Source: Glandiceps talaboti (Eukaryota > Hemichordata > Enteropneusta > Spengelidae). Taken from it: DNA of 62,000 nucleotides. The stretch spans positions 367,501-429,500 of the forward strand of contig NC_135568.1 in assembly GCF_964340395.1 (NCBI RefSeq), read 5' to 3'. The notes under the pieces are model-generated. The model did no database searches, was not told the origin of the DNA, and saw only the letters and a program-made list of their open reading frames with translations. The translations under genes were made by a program, and so were the position numbers. This document shows, piece after piece, positions 11,168 through 21,901 of the stretch (position 1 is its first letter; each line of letters begins with the position of its first letter).

Positions 11168-13390
11168 GATTTGAAGAAGCGATTGCAAGATAGTTTAAGA
11201 GATAACCCAGATAAGCAGGTTGTGCCAACAAAGACTTTAATTGGTTATCTGTTGGTTTCAACAATGAATAGATCAGGAAAGAGGCAGTATAACAAGTCAT
11301 TGGAATGGTTTGATGATGCACTGAAAGATAACACAAAAGAAATGGAAGAAGACGATGCAGCTATTGGAGATAAAATAATTGTTTTAACATGTAAAGCCTG
11401 GGTGTATCTGAAACTAGGTAAGACTAGAGAAACGAAGGCATTAGTTAGTGAAATTGAAAAGCTTGTGAAGAACGAGTCATCTCCTAAAGTACAGGCATAT
11501 ATGTCAGCCCACAAAGCTTTTGCAGGTTGGTGGTTTGGTCCTTATTACTATGATATGGCTGCCAAGCTTTATGAAGACGCACTGTCTGCTTATCCAGAAC
11601 ACAGCCCAGATAAAGAGCCTTGGTTATTTGAACTAGTGTTGATCGTTGGCAGACTTGAACGAAGAGCTGCAACATCTGTCTCACCAAAAAGTGGAAGTAG
11701 GGAGACTACATCAAGGGAAGAAGAATTATTACAGAAGGTGATTCAATGGAACCCCAAACGAAGCCTTGCAAGAGTCTTTCTTGGTTGCAAACTTGTCAAA
11801 CATGGAAGACAAACTGAGGCAGATGCCCAGTTTAAGGAGGCTCTTCATACAGATCCACACAATGTTACTGTACTACAAAGAATAGGTGAAGTTTACAGAA
11901 AGCAAGGGTCATTAAAAGCTCGTCAATTTTTTGAAGATGCTCTTATACTTGCACCAGATTCCTCATTTATCTTGTATCAGATTTCTCTTTTATATAAGCA
12001 GGACAAAGACACAGAGAGTATTAAAAAGGCTCTTCATTACTGTGAAAAGGCAATTGAGAAATCAGGAGAAGTAAATTTCCCTGCCAAGTGTGATAGGGCA
12101 TTTTATCACTCTTTGTTAGGAAATACAACAAAGGCAAGGGACTACTACTGTGAATTGATTGAAAATCCTGACAGAATAAATAGGGCTTTTGCTCACTTTT
12201 ATTTTGGTAAGTTTTTAGAAATGATGCAAGAAGAAGAAAATGCTATAGCACAGTATAAGAAATGTATTGATACTAAAAAAGCTGATTCATATCCTGGTAC
12301 TCTAGCTGTCGAAATACTGAAGAAAAAAATGGCTCTCCAATTATCAAAAGAAGAAAATAACACCAATGCTCTTGAAACTCTGGGATGGGTTCATGAAAAA
12401 ATAGGTGATCATCAAAAAGCCGTGAATCACTATGAACAAGCTTTCAAAGTTAACCAGAGTAAAGAAACTGCAACAAACTTGGCTTCACTGTTACTTACAT
12501 TGAAGAAGACACAAAGAGCGTACAAGTACATAGATGCTATTAAAGATGATGTTGACTTTGAGAGTGATTACAGAGAAATGAAAGGAACATATCATCTACA
12601 GAAGGGTCAGAATTTTGAGGTGGCATCCAAGACAATGCAAGCTAGGAAAGAATTCGCACTAGCAGTTGACTGTGAGAACATAGAGGGCCTTCAGTGCCTA
12701 TGCAACATTCTCAGTAAATGCAGAGATAGTGAGAAATGTAGTGAAGAATGGTTCAGTGACTGTGCTAAAGTGAGTGTTTGTGTAGACACAATGATATCAC
12801 ATTGTGATGAGCAAATGAAATCAAGTTTCAATGAAATGAAGGACAAATTGAGGAACTTCTTAGCTCCAGATATTAATTGTCTGAAAGATCTGTATCTAAA
12901 GCATTTGCAGTTCTCTAGTAAACAATTATTGCAGTGTCCTGAAGATGACTTGATATCTTGTTGTGTTGATACTCTTCTAGAGGCAAGAGGTCTTTTAGAT
13001 CGCATCATGTCAGAATTCCAGAGCCATTGTTATCAGTTAGACTCGTTTTCAAATCGTTGCAGTTATTTTTATATAACAGGTAGAAATGTGGATGTAAGAC
13101 AACGGTTGAAAACTAAACTAGAAGATGAATATAGATGGACCTCCTTTGTATCAAGATTCTCGACTCTCTTCAATTTCTTAGTAGGTATGCAGCCAAGTTC
13201 CAACTATAAACAAAATAAATGGATAATACATTTATTCAGCATTGTAAACAAACAGAAGCACGACACAGCCATTGTCAGAATGGAAACTGTTCATTCTGAA
13301 AAACTACCAGTAGATATTTTTAGATTAGCCAAATCATCTGTTTTAAAGGTGTCAAAAATTGTAAGTGAATTTCACAAAGAAATGAAATGA
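11168..13390 (+). CDS. IFIT-like TPR protein, coding exon 2 (residues 29-768), stop TGA
   Basis: The acceptor tttcttcttttcag ends at 11167; the exon runs 740 codons to TGA at 13388-13390. With exon 1 the protein is 768 residues. Residues about 30-200 match the IFIT N-terminal half: KSLEWFDDALKD, AWVYLKLGKTRETKALVSEI near residue 105, and a GWW...AAKLYEDALSAYPEH segment corresponding to the EEGWALLKCGG region. TPR helices follow at about 227-330 (ARVFLGCKL, ADAQFKEALHTDPHN, RQFFEDALILAPDS) and 425-490 (LETLGWVHEKIGDHQKAVNH). Vertebrate IFITs are cytosolic interferon-induced proteins of about 470-490 residues that bind 5'-modified RNA. Here about 240 residues follow the TPRs: a Cys-rich segment and then helical sequence I do not recognise. 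RNA binding and antiviral function are inferred from family only. The two-exon layout, with nearly everything in the last exon, also fits IFIT genes. Confidence 0.9.
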   Translation, partial: DLKKRLQDSLRDNPDKQVVPTKTLIGYLLVSTMNRSGKRQYNKSLEWFDDALKDNTKEMEEDDAAIGDKIIVLTCKAWVYLKLGKTRETKALVSEIEKLVKNESSPKVQAYMSAHKAFAGWWFGPYYYDMAAKLYEDALSAYPEHSPDKEPWLFELVLIVGRLERRAATSVSPKSGSRETTSREEELLQKVIQWNPKRSLARVFLGCKLVKHGRQTEADAQFKEALHTDPHNVTVLQRIGEVYRKQGSLKARQFFEDALILAPDSSFILYQISLLYKQDKDTESIKKALHYCEKAIEKSGEVNFPAKCDRAFYHSLLGNTTKARDYYCELIENPDRINRAFAHFYFGKFLEMMQEEENAIAQYKKCIDTKKADSYPGTLAVEILKKKMALQLSKEENNTNALETLGWVHEKIGDHQKAVNHYEQAFKVNQSKETATNLASLLLTLKKTQRAYKYIDAIKDDVDFESDYREMKGTYHLQKGQNFEVASKTMQARKEFALAVDCENIEGLQCLCNILSKCRDSEKCSEEWFSDCAKVSVCVDTMISHCDEQMKSSFNEMKDKLRNFLAPDINCLKDLYLKHLQFSSKQLLQCPEDDLISCCVDTLLEARGLLDRIMSEFQSHCYQLDSFSNRCSYFYITGRNVDVRQRLKTKLEDEYRWTSFVSRFSTLFNFLVGMQPSSNYKQNKWIIHLFSIVNKQKHDTAIVRMETVHSEKLPVDIFRLAKSSVLKVSKIVSEFHKEMK

Positions 13391-14032
13391 AAACCTTGTA
13401 TACCTACACAACTATCAGTGATTGTGATGGCAGCAAGACAAGCCAGATTGTATATTTCAATTAAGCTGAGGAGTAAAGACAATGGCTGAGTAAGGGATGA
13501 GGGAGTTTGAACCCCCTCCCCTATACTAAATGTAATAACCTCACCGGTTTTTGATTGTTCATTATAATTTTATACTTTTGTAATTGCTGAAATGCCTTGG
13601 TGAGATATAGCCAAATGATCACATGTAAACAGGTTAAATACAAAGTAACAATTTTCCCTTTCAAATTTATTGATAATAAAACAATATATGGAATCAAATT
13701 GTTCTTATATGCCAGAATTCTTGGTGACAACTCTTACAGTTACTTAACATTATTCAATTTTTTGTATTAGTTTTGGGAAACCAATAAATGGTATTGTCAT
13801 GTATACACAATGATGTACATCAAGAGATAAAAAGAGACAGACTAAACACATTGAGACAGACAAAGATAGAGAGAGGATGAGGATGGAAACAGAGATTGAG
13901 AAAGAAACATTAAATGGTGAAGACAAAACCAATAGACCAATAGCGACACAAATCATGAAAATGTGAGGGGAGGGGTAAAAATGACTGTGATGATGGGAGG
14001 AGACAGGCAGACATGTAAGAAGGTATATAGAT
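13391..14032 (+). other. 3' untranslated and downstream region of the IFIT-like gene
   Basis: AT-rich, with no frame of note and two AATAAA signals. From about 13825 the sequence becomes purine-rich (agagacag, gagagagg), grading into the microsatellite at 14033. Confidence 0.45.
13675..13680 (+). terminator. Candidate polyadenylation signal of the IFIT-like gene
   Basis: AATAAA occurs 285 bases after the TGA. Another AATAAA lies in ccaataaatgg near 13783. No other coding signal lies between. Confidence 0.5.
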
Positions 14033-14034
14033 AT

Positions 14035-14073
<39 letters not shown>

Positions 14074-14078
14074 GCCAG

Positions 14079-14163
<85 letters not shown>
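14033..14163. repeat. (AGAC)n(AG)n compound microsatellite
   Basis: About 40 bases of AGAC repeat, a short agccagcc interruption, then about 80 bases of AG repeat. Confidence 0.98.
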
Positions 14164-14166
<3 letters not shown>

Positions 14167-14375
14167 TGAATGAGAATATGAATACTTCTTTTTGTGAAAT
14201 GCTCATCAACTCAATCCAAAGACCCTCATATATTATTCACCTGTGTGTTATTTTACCTTGAATGGTTGTTATTTTTGTTGATTTATGTAAGACATTTTCT
14301 TGCGATATAAAAACTTGGGATTAAGATATAAATTAGCTGAGTTGAAGGTCAGTTATTGGCCTTTTTACCCACCAG

Positions 14376-15552
14376 AGTAAACTTCAGGTAAGTAAAGTAG
14401 AGTAAGCTACAGGTGAGTAAGTAGAGTAAGCTACAGGTAAGTAGAGTAAGCTACATTTAAGTATGTAGAGTAAGCTACAAGTAAGTAGAGTAAGCTACAG
14501 GCAAGTAAGTAGAGTGAGCTACAGGTGAGTAAGTAGAGTAAGCTACAGGTAAGTAAGTAGAGTAAGTTACAGGTAAGTAAGTAGAGTAAGCTACAGGTAA
14601 GTCAATAGAGTAAGCTACAGGTAAGTAAGTAGAGTAAGCTACAGGTGAGTAAGTAGAGTAAGCTACAGGTAAGTCAATAGAGTAAGCTACAGGTAAGTCA
14701 ATAGAGTAAGCTAAAGGTAAGTAAAGTAGAGTAAGCTACAGGTAAGTAAAGTAGAGTAAGCTACAGGTGAGTAAGTAGAGTAAGCTACAGGTAAGTAGAG
14801 TAAGCTACAGGTAAGTAGTGTAAGCTACAGGTAAGTAAGTAGAGTAAGCTACAGGTAAGTCAGTAGAGTAAGCTACAGGTAAGTAAGTAGAGTAAGCTAC
14901 AGGTAAGTCAATAGAGTAAGCTACAGGTAAGTAAGTAGAGTAAGCTACAGGTAAGTCAATAGAGTAAGCTACAGGTAAGTAAGTAGAGTAAGCTACAGGT
15001 AAGTAAGTAGAGTAAGCTACAGGTAAGTCAATAGAGTAAGCTACAGGTAAGTAAGTAGAGTAAGCTACAGGTAAGTCAATAGAGTAAGCTACAGGTAAGT
15101 AAGTAGAGTAAGCTACAGGTAAGTCAATAGAGTAAGCTACAGGTGAGTAAGTAGAGTAAGCTAGAGGTAAGTAAAGTAGAGTAAGCTACAGGTAAGTCAA
15201 TAGAGTAAGCTACAGGTAAGTCAATAGAGTAAGCTACAGGTGAGTAAGTAGAGTAAGCTACAGGTAAGTCAGTAGAGTAATCTACAGGTAAGTAAGTAGA
15301 GTAAGCTACAGGTAAGTAAATTGAGTAAGCTACAGGTAAGTAAAGTATAATAAGCTACAGGTAAGTAACGTAGAGTAAGCTACAGGTAAGTAAAGTAGAG
15401 TAAGCTACAGGTGAGTAAGTAGAGTAAGTTTCGGGTAAGTAAGTAGAGTAAGCTACAGGTAAGTAAAGTAGAGTAAGTTTCAGGTAAGTAAAGTAGAGTA
15501 AGCCTCAGGTAAGTAAGTAGAGTAAGTTTCAGGTAAGTGAAGTAGAGTAAGT
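14376..15552 (+). repeat. 24-bp tandem array of splice-donor-like sequence, about 48 units
   Basis: The unit taagctacaggtaagtaagt plus agag repeats every 24 bases (14941, 14965, 14989), with occasional 19- to 26-base units. A variant with gtcaatagag alternates with gtaagtagag in the middle of the array. By eye about 36 units contain CAGGTAAGT exactly, the metazoan 5' splice-site consensus complementary to U1 snRNA. Several more have CAGGTGAGT. The outer units decay to ttcaggtaagt. It lies between the IFIT-like gene and the MADS-like gene, in sense orientation to both. Confidence 0.97.
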
Positions 15553-16176
15553 CGATGTTTGCGATAACTTTGCGGTCAACTGTTGGGTTTCAGATTGAGG
15601 ATAAATAAATATTAACAATATAAAGTTTGTGGATGTTTAAGATGCCTAGTCGGTGAATAGAGGGGAATATGGATATATCTGACTTTTTACGTAGATTTAA
15701 AATGGGCTGAAGAAACATCTTAAATACTAGTTATTTCCCCGTATTTCCCCGTATCTCGATACAATACGAAAACTGGGGTAATGTCATTGGATTATATGAT
15801 TGATTTCGGTACATTAAGATAATTCCTACATTCATTTGAGAAAATCAATGTGTGAATCCCAATAAAAAGCATATGTTGATTAAAATTCAACCTTTCCCAA
15901 AACAATTTGTTGAAGTAACTTGAAGCACGTGGAAATACACAGTTACTCCTCCACTTTGTGAGCACTCGCGATTATAAGTTATCAAATCGTAATAAAAGAC
16001 AATTTGAATCCAGCCATGTTTCTGTGAGAGTAATGGAAGTTCTGAATGTAAAATGCTCAAGAATGCAACGGAACAAAATCATCGTAGTTCTTTGAGAGAG
16101 ATTTGATATTACAGTGGAGGAAAGAGACATGAATTCATTGCCACTGGTCAACAGAGTAACACTTTAATAATTAGGC
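15553..16176. other. Intergenic DNA, no gene seen
   Basis: Single-copy AT-rich sequence apart from a small doublet tttccccgta at about 15735-15755. No exon signals. Confidence 0.4.
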
Positions 16177-16316
16177 ATTATTTCCCAATAGTTTTCTTCG
16201 ATCAGCTGAGAAAATACGAGTGGTCTTGGTCACTACGAGTCGCAAGGCCCTAGTCGCAAAGCCCCTTAGGTCACTAGTATTTTCCGACTGAATAGAGTAA
16301 AATATTGGGGAATAAT
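16177..16316. mobile_element. 140-bp foldback element, family A copy 1
   Basis: The left arm (attatttcccaatagttttc ... aaaatacgagtg, to about 16222) matches the reverse complement of the right arm (cactagtattttccgactga ... ttggggaataat, 16272-16316) at about three bases in four over 45 bases. The centre is GC-rich. A second copy is at 31406. No coding capacity; it is MITE-like. Confidence 0.65.
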
Positions 16317-16925
16317 ATATAATTATACCGAGTTGTCCATGTATCTAATCCATATTTTCTGTTTGAGGACAATAACTTGGCTAGAGTGTGGTATAATATT
16401 GCATTTGACAGAAGTTTCTTGTCAACAGTTTAAGTTACATGTACTTACTACTAATGTGCTGAATTGATGCCATCCTTACCACAGGAGTGCAGCCTTCTTT
16501 TCTAACTCACAGAAGTGCTGCCTTCTCTTCTAACTCACATTTTGCCTAATGTCCAAATATACTTTGGAATCCATTTCACTTCTTTCTGCTTAGTGTTGGC
16601 TTCAAATAACGGTTTTTGTTCTTGTGTTTGTATGGCTGAATTCACACCCCACCGACGGTTGGGGGAAATTGAGGGGGTCACAGAATTAATTCATTTCAAA
16701 TGTAGCCAGTAAAATCGAAAAATGAAGTGGTATTAAATAGATACGAGGAGCTAGCTGAGCGACATGTGTACATGAAATGCCAGGCAGGGAAACTTCAAAT
16801 TTGTTTGTGAACGTGAACTGATCTTACTGGAGTGTAATACGTGTCTCAGTACTTCAACGTGCTGTGTCAAGTGATATTAATCCACTTCAGTTATATGCTT
16901 TCCCGATATATAACAGACTCCTTCG

Positions 16926-17145
16926 TTAATTCCACAGGGGCGTATAATATTTCATAGATTGTTGTTTTCCAGGTCTACAGACTAAATATAACAACCTTTT
17001 GATTAATATATATTCCTTCATGTAAGGAGAAGAGATTGATGCATTTGTAGCAGCAAGATTCGTACGATATTTTCCAAAGAAAACGGCATTCTAAGCAATA
17101 TAAAAACAACAATCTATGAAATATTACACGCCCCTGTGGTTAATT
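16926..17145. mobile_element. MITE-like element with 37-bp terminal inverted repeats and 6-bp target duplication
   Basis: Arms 16932-16968 (ccacaggggcgtataatatt ... gttgtttt) and 17103-17139 are inverted copies with a single mismatch in 37 bases (gtataat versus the reverse complement of attacac). TTAATT flanks both ends exactly (16926-16931 and 17140-17145), the expected target-site duplication. The 134-base interior has no coding frame. A TTAA core within the duplication leaves a piggyBac-type origin possible, but the terminal sequence does not decide it. The near identity of the arms implies a fairly recent insertion. Confidence 0.85.
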
Positions 17146-17522
17146 CTATGCTTTGATGTCGGTAGTTGTAAGCCTTTAGGATCAGGTTTACATTATTTTG
17201 AGTCGGACGTTCTCATGATTTAGCGGCCTGTTTTTTTTTCTTCTGAAATCAAATTAAATCGACCATAAATCATAAGTCGTAACATTACATGTAAATAGCA
17301 TCGGAATCATTACAGAGTGAGTCGTGTCCGGGGTTTCTACAAGGGGTTTGATTTTGAACTTTTCACAGTATTAAAGTGGAAGACAAGTTCCCATGACTGC
17401 TTTAATTACATGAGTATGATCAACCACAGACAGACATTGGCAAGTCTCTTCAACGTCTATGGATCAACGTGATATTAAATATAGACTAAATAGGGTATCA
17501 AAAACTAACCAATGTCATACTA

Positions 17523-17616
17523 TGACGTCATACTTTAAAGTATCGCCCTAGCATCCTTCTGATCGGCTATGTTGCAGATATAGTGACTGAATCCAAAGCT
17601 GTTGTTTGTGACGTCA
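17523..17616. promoter_or_regulatory. Two CRE palindromes upstream of the MADS-like gene
   Basis: TGACGTCA occurs at 17523-17530 and again at 17609-17616. Both are exact 8-bp CREB/ATF palindromes within 94 bases, about 1.6 kb upstream of the MADS-like start codon. An 8-mer twice this close is unusual, but function is unproven. Confidence 0.3.
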
Positions 17617-17789
17617 ATCAGGCAATACAACAGTGGCCTTGGAAGTAACTTATATTGCACATTGCTTCGATCGTAGAAAAAAAATGAACCAAAACCTTAA
17701 AGCTGATCGTACATAAATAATGTATGCCTCTATAAATAAATTTTTCTATATTTTCTAAAATATGGAATAGCTCTATCTATCAATACAGG

Positions 17790-17845
<56 letters not shown>
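17790..17845. repeat. (CAA)n microsatellite
   Basis: About 18 uninterrupted CAA triplets. Confidence 0.97.
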
Positions 17846-17895
17846 ACTAATACTTTAATACTAAATCACTGTCATCACAAACTATTATACGTATA

Positions 17896-17935
17896 ACCTC
17901 AGACCACTAACGAATTGATTTTAGTGGTCTGAGGT
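17896..17935. repeat. Perfect 15-bp inverted repeat (hairpin)
   Basis: acctcagaccactaa (17896-17910) and ttagtggtctgaggt (17921-17935) are exact reverse complements around a 10-base loop. Outer bases (gtata / ataac) pair partly. It is intergenic, with no poly-T tail or coding neighbour, and may be the remnant of a foldback element or a structured RNA. Confidence 0.8.
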
Positions 17936-18045
17936 ATAACTTCTTTTCCGAGTCAGCATTCCGAACATTAGTAAGCTTAAGCTTACTATACAATAGCAAT
18001 ATACAAAACATCACCGTACATATTCTGATTTCATTATCGGCGCCA

Positions 18046-18182
18046 TTACGATAGATAGACAGATAAATCTTAGATGGATGGATGTATAGATAGATAGATG
18101 TATAGATAGATAGAGATAGATAGACAGATAGATAAATCTTAGACGGATGGATGGATGTATAGATAGATGTATAGATAGATGC

Positions 18183-18281
<99 letters not shown>

Positions 18282-18283
18282 TT
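18046..18283. repeat. (GATA)n microsatellite
   Basis: Interrupted GATA/GATG repeats become a pure run of about 95 bases at the right end. Within the impure part an approximately 77-base segment (agacagataaatcttaga ...) is itself duplicated. Confidence 0.97.
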
Positions 18284-18649
18284 ATACTTAGATATTCATA
18301 GATATAAGCTTATGAGAGATTTATTAATCGGGTTTATTAATGCCAACTAAGCTTAGGTCCACTCAACGTCATAGACAAGTTGAGAACGAAAATCATTTTC
18401 AAAAAGGGGTAAAAACGGATCCTAAAAACACTTGCTGAGGTTATATCATCGCCAACGTTTCGAGTCTAGTATCAAAAACTAACTTTATATTAATTTGTAA
18501 CTTTAAGCTTAAATTATGTGTCTGCGTGTTATCAGACAATCCGGGGACAATATTTTATCACCATTATTGTTGCTAGATAATTTAGATATATCTACTGAAG
18601 GAAATACAACAGAATCAACTTGTAAATGTTTGATGATCAGAAGAACCAA

Positions 18650-19195
18650 CAGTTTTAAAGTTAAACTGTTACCCCGAGTGCAATTTGCGGGTCCAGGGTA
18701 CGGTGTTCACGTTGTCGGTAGACGTGGTGGTCCGGATGCAGCGGGCGCTCGTACGATCTCCGAGTGAACTGCAGTACGTTCGGGGAGATGTTCAGACATG
18801 CACAAGTGTGGGCGCGCAAATAATGGTTGCTACGCCCGAAAAACATTCAAGGCAATTCCAAGAGAACAAAGCTATCAGGCCGGGTCACAGGATCCCATTC
18901 AAGGTCGTCCATATGATCGGCTAAGTTCCACAGTAATTCGATCAGTCGCTAAATTCGGCATCGGGGTCAACGGTTACAAGTCTCCTCAGCATATCATTCG
19001 TGACAGGAAAACGCGAGTATTGCATGTACAAGATTGGTCATTTTCCTGGCACTCCCACTAAAAACTATTCCGTGACTATATTATGTGACTCAGTATAATT
19101 GAAATGAATAATTACATAAGTAAACCCCATTTGTGTATTACCAGTCCGTTTTCTCATCACATAGTCATTACTCAGCTAGCTTAGGTGGTCTCAAT
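18650..19195 (+). promoter_or_regulatory. CpG-rich promoter-like region of the MADS-like gene, with 5' UTR
   Basis: CpG density rises sharply from about 18660 (acgtggtggtccggatgcag, cgggcgctcgtacgatctcc) to the start codon at 19196, unlike the flanks. The start lies in tcaatATGGCGGACATGG, a YY1-type initiator context common at animal first exons. There is no TATA box at a clear distance. Open frames cross this region on both strands without a recognisable product, so a short upstream or divergent exon cannot be excluded. Confidence 0.5.
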
Positions 19196-19230
19196 ATGGC
19201 GGACATGGACCGTGGATGTTCTCCCGAAAG
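19196..19230 (+). CDS. Divergent MADS-box-like protein, coding exon 1 (residues 1-11 plus 2 bases)
   Basis: ATG at 19196 opens MADMDRGCSPE, and the exon ends AG|gttggt at 19230|19231 in phase 2. Joining AG to the exon at 19503 makes an Arg codon and keeps the frame open. Start choice: the first ATG after the CpG-rich stretch, in good context. The N-terminus is acidic, unlike the basic arm before the SRF MADS box. Confidence 0.7.
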
Positions 19231-19502
19231 GTTGGTGAATATCTAATATTTCTTATATTTTGGAGTCATATTTTGTAAGCTAAATGAACAGAAATAAAAG
19301 ATGAAAATGTGAGGATAGTTGATGCGAACTGTCATTGATCGACGAGGGTGTGTACAGTTTGTACAGCGTAGACAATCTCGTGTTGGCAGCTTCCAAGTTG
19401 TGGTCAATAATCAGTGGCACGTCTGTACGTCTGGCAAGTCTGGGAACTTCACGGTATTTTCTAGGCAAAAGCTTGAATGCGTTAGCGCTGTTGTTTTTCT
19501 AG

Positions 19503-19605
19503 GAACGAGGGAGACGATGTCCAGACGCCGAGAATGCAGTATATAGAAAACATCGATCTAAGGACTCAGGTTGTCAATGAATTAAGGAAAGCTGTTTTCA
19601 AAAAG
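19503..19605 (+). CDS. Divergent MADS-box-like protein, coding exon 2 (residues 12-46): first half of the MADS-like domain
   Basis: The acceptor ctgttgtttttctag ends at 19502; the donor AAG|gtaagt follows 19605 in phase 0. It encodes R-N-E-G-D-D-V-Q-T-P-R-M-Q-Y and then IENIDLRTQVVNELRKAVFK plus K. Joined to the exon at 60675 this aligns without gaps to the SRF MADS core. Over the 40 residues from I26, 12 are identical, including Ile-x-Asn, Arg32, the Lys-Lys at 45-46, Leu50, Leu53-Thr-Gly and Val58. Several basic residues that contact DNA in SRF are replaced (Val-Asn-Glu-Leu where SRF has Phe-Ser-Lys-Arg), so DNA binding may be weak or altered. MEF2-type MADS boxes fit less well. This is a manual alignment from memory of the family pattern. 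Confidence 0.75.
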
Positions 19606-20710
19606 GTAAGTTCAGAAAATGTCATTTACAAATAGTTTTGACCGTCGAAGTTAAGTTTTGCTTCAAATAGGTCAGGGGCAGACATATTCAAGATCGAGGT
19701 CAGTGTTCGATGTGGTGTTAGCTCAGGCCGCTGTGGCGTGTCGCTATGGAACAGCTCTCCTAAAGTCTGAAACGCGTGCCCACTGTGCGTGAGGAGGCTT
19801 TTTTTGTAAAAAATGAAGTTATTGGTCGTGTTTTTAAAAACAAATTAATATTAGAGTTCGAAGTTACCGAAATCGAATTATGGCGTATACTAGCGCAGTG
19901 TGCAGAAAAGGCAGAAAGAAATAACATGTATTTGACTTGCTTATTCCTCACTCTTGCACCGTTTGCTTTCGTATTTATTTTGTACTTTAAGTGTGGCTCT
20001 TTTGTTATGCCCCCCCCCACCCCCCATGTAACTTTTTATATATTTTAATTCACAAACCTTTCCATGGAGCAACTCGGTCATTCTAATTTGGGTGACCGTT
20101 GTTTTGTCTGTTTCTCATTACCCAACTGAAACATTTTTATGTAGATTTTTTTGTAACAGAGAAAGTTAGCTGCACAAAATTTTAGTTCCGAAATTTTGGA
20201 GATTCCTGGAGAAAAAATATACACATGCAGACAAATGTGACTGGAATGCCAGATAAACTGAATCCAACTTGTTATAGTCATCAACATATTGACCACTGAG
20301 ATCTTGTGGTGGACCGCCAGAATCTAAAATAGGTAGTCCACAGGGATCACTCAAAAGTAAATACCAAACTCTGTGATTAGGTACTATGCCTTTGTCATAC
20401 TCAGAGCGTCTAAATGTTGATGTATGGCTTAACTGTATTATTAAGTTCCAAAGGAGGGTGGCTATTACAATGCTGGGCCCTGTCCATCCATCCATATGTG
20501 ATATTTTTTATGCATCCATCTGTCCGCCCATAATACATCCTTTCTCTGATATACAATATTTAATTTATTCAAATCAGGCAGAAAGGTGACATATCATATG
20601 GACATACACTTTGTTTCATGTCATATGCTAAAAAAGACACAGGCACTAATAACTCAAATACCTGTCCATATATTATCAAGAACTTAGATATCACCTTTCT
20701 GTCAACATTC

Positions 20711-21075
20711 TTTGCACTACAGTGCAATACTGAAAACGTTATTGCATACCTGCATGCAAATGATGTGCAACTGAAGGTGCTATTATTCGTTTTACATGAA
20801 AGTATGTGATCGCACAGTAACATTTTTTACAGAAATTTGCTGTTTCAGATAAACATATGAATAAAAATGGGATAAATGACAAAAGAACTCCATGCTGTGT
20901 GAGTGCCAGTGTGGGTACTTGGGGTCTTGACACTTGTGCTTGCAGTGTTTTCTGCTGCACCTTCACTCGCTGAGCTTGTGAAAGTAAGACTACAAATACT
21001 CATGCAGAAACCCTGAGTACGTGACACTTGCACTTGCATATAATGGGGTTCTGTCATATTCACACTGAAGAAGAA
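20711..21075 (+). mobile_element. Dispersed palindromic element, family D copy 1
   Basis: Its left part (cactacagtgcaatactgaa aacgttattgcata) is the reverse complement of 58790-58833 with one or two mismatches. Shared pieces follow: catgaaagtatgtgatcgca, cttgcagtgttttctgctgc, and ggggttctgtcat near 21045. This copy is more degraded than the one at 58512, whose hairpin arms are clearer. No coding frame. Confidence 0.55.
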
Positions 21076-21138
21076 TGTTTGAAGAATGAGTCCTCTATGA
21101 AAATTTGTGTTTGATAAGCATATACATTTACTGATCAT

Positions 21139-21171
21139 TTTTTTTTTTTTTTTTTTTGGGGGGGGGGGGGG
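21139..21171. repeat. Poly(T)-poly(G) homopolymer tract
   Basis: About 20 T followed directly by about 14 G. Such tracts are prone to assembly error in length. Confidence 0.95.
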
Positions 21172-21832
21172 TTAATTTATTTGAAAACATAAAAAATGCT
21201 TTGTTGCTGTGGTGATCATTTTAGTTGTCAAATCCTTGGCTCTGTTCTTTACTTTCCTTTCTTATATTATATTTTATTTAGAAAGGGCATTAGGCCAATG
21301 ACATCCACTTAAAAGTATGGCTAACATGATTTGTTTGTCAATGTGTACATGTTATTGACAGGTTCAAATGCATTTCTATTTTGTTTCCTTCAACCTTGGG
21401 AGAATTAAAACATCTGAGCTCACTTACTCTCAAGAAGATGAAAAGCTATGTGTGATGCCTGAATCCACTTATCGTTTCTTCAGACAGACAGATTTGTGTG
21501 TGTATGTTTTGAGTTTAGTGTCCTTCTGTACTGTTATTGATGGGTATGAGCAGGGTTTATATAATAGTGCTAGGGTTCGAAGAATCAAGGGGCAACGAAA
21601 GTGAAAGCTGGTGAGATTGATTTGTCCAGTGTATTCTTTTCAGAAGTAAACCTCAGCCCTGTAAGACATTTGGAACTCAAGTGTATTCACAATTGTGTAA
21701 AGAGCTGCATGGTATTTTTTAGACTGAGAACCACACTGCACAAAATCCTGGTTGTAGACAAGTTCTTATATATGTTAGCCTTGCACATTGTTATAATTGT
21801 CACTGACAGAGATTTGCTAAAATACAAGTACA

Positions 21833-21901
21833 TTGGCAGTCAACTCTTGATGCATGTTGGCAGTTAACTCTTGATGCATGTTGGCAGTCAACTCTTGATG
21901 C
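21833..21901. repeat. 24-bp tandem repeat, 2.8 copies
   Basis: ggcagtcaactcttgatgca plus tgtt is repeated nearly three times with one substitution. Confidence 0.93.

Noticed and set aside
20166-20495. 109-codon minus-strand frame reading like plausible protein (VPNHRVWYLLLSDPCGLP...)
   Set aside because: Composition is protein-like, but I see no clear splice sites, no recognised family and no neighbouring exon on that strand. It could be a fragment of an old element; not enough to call.
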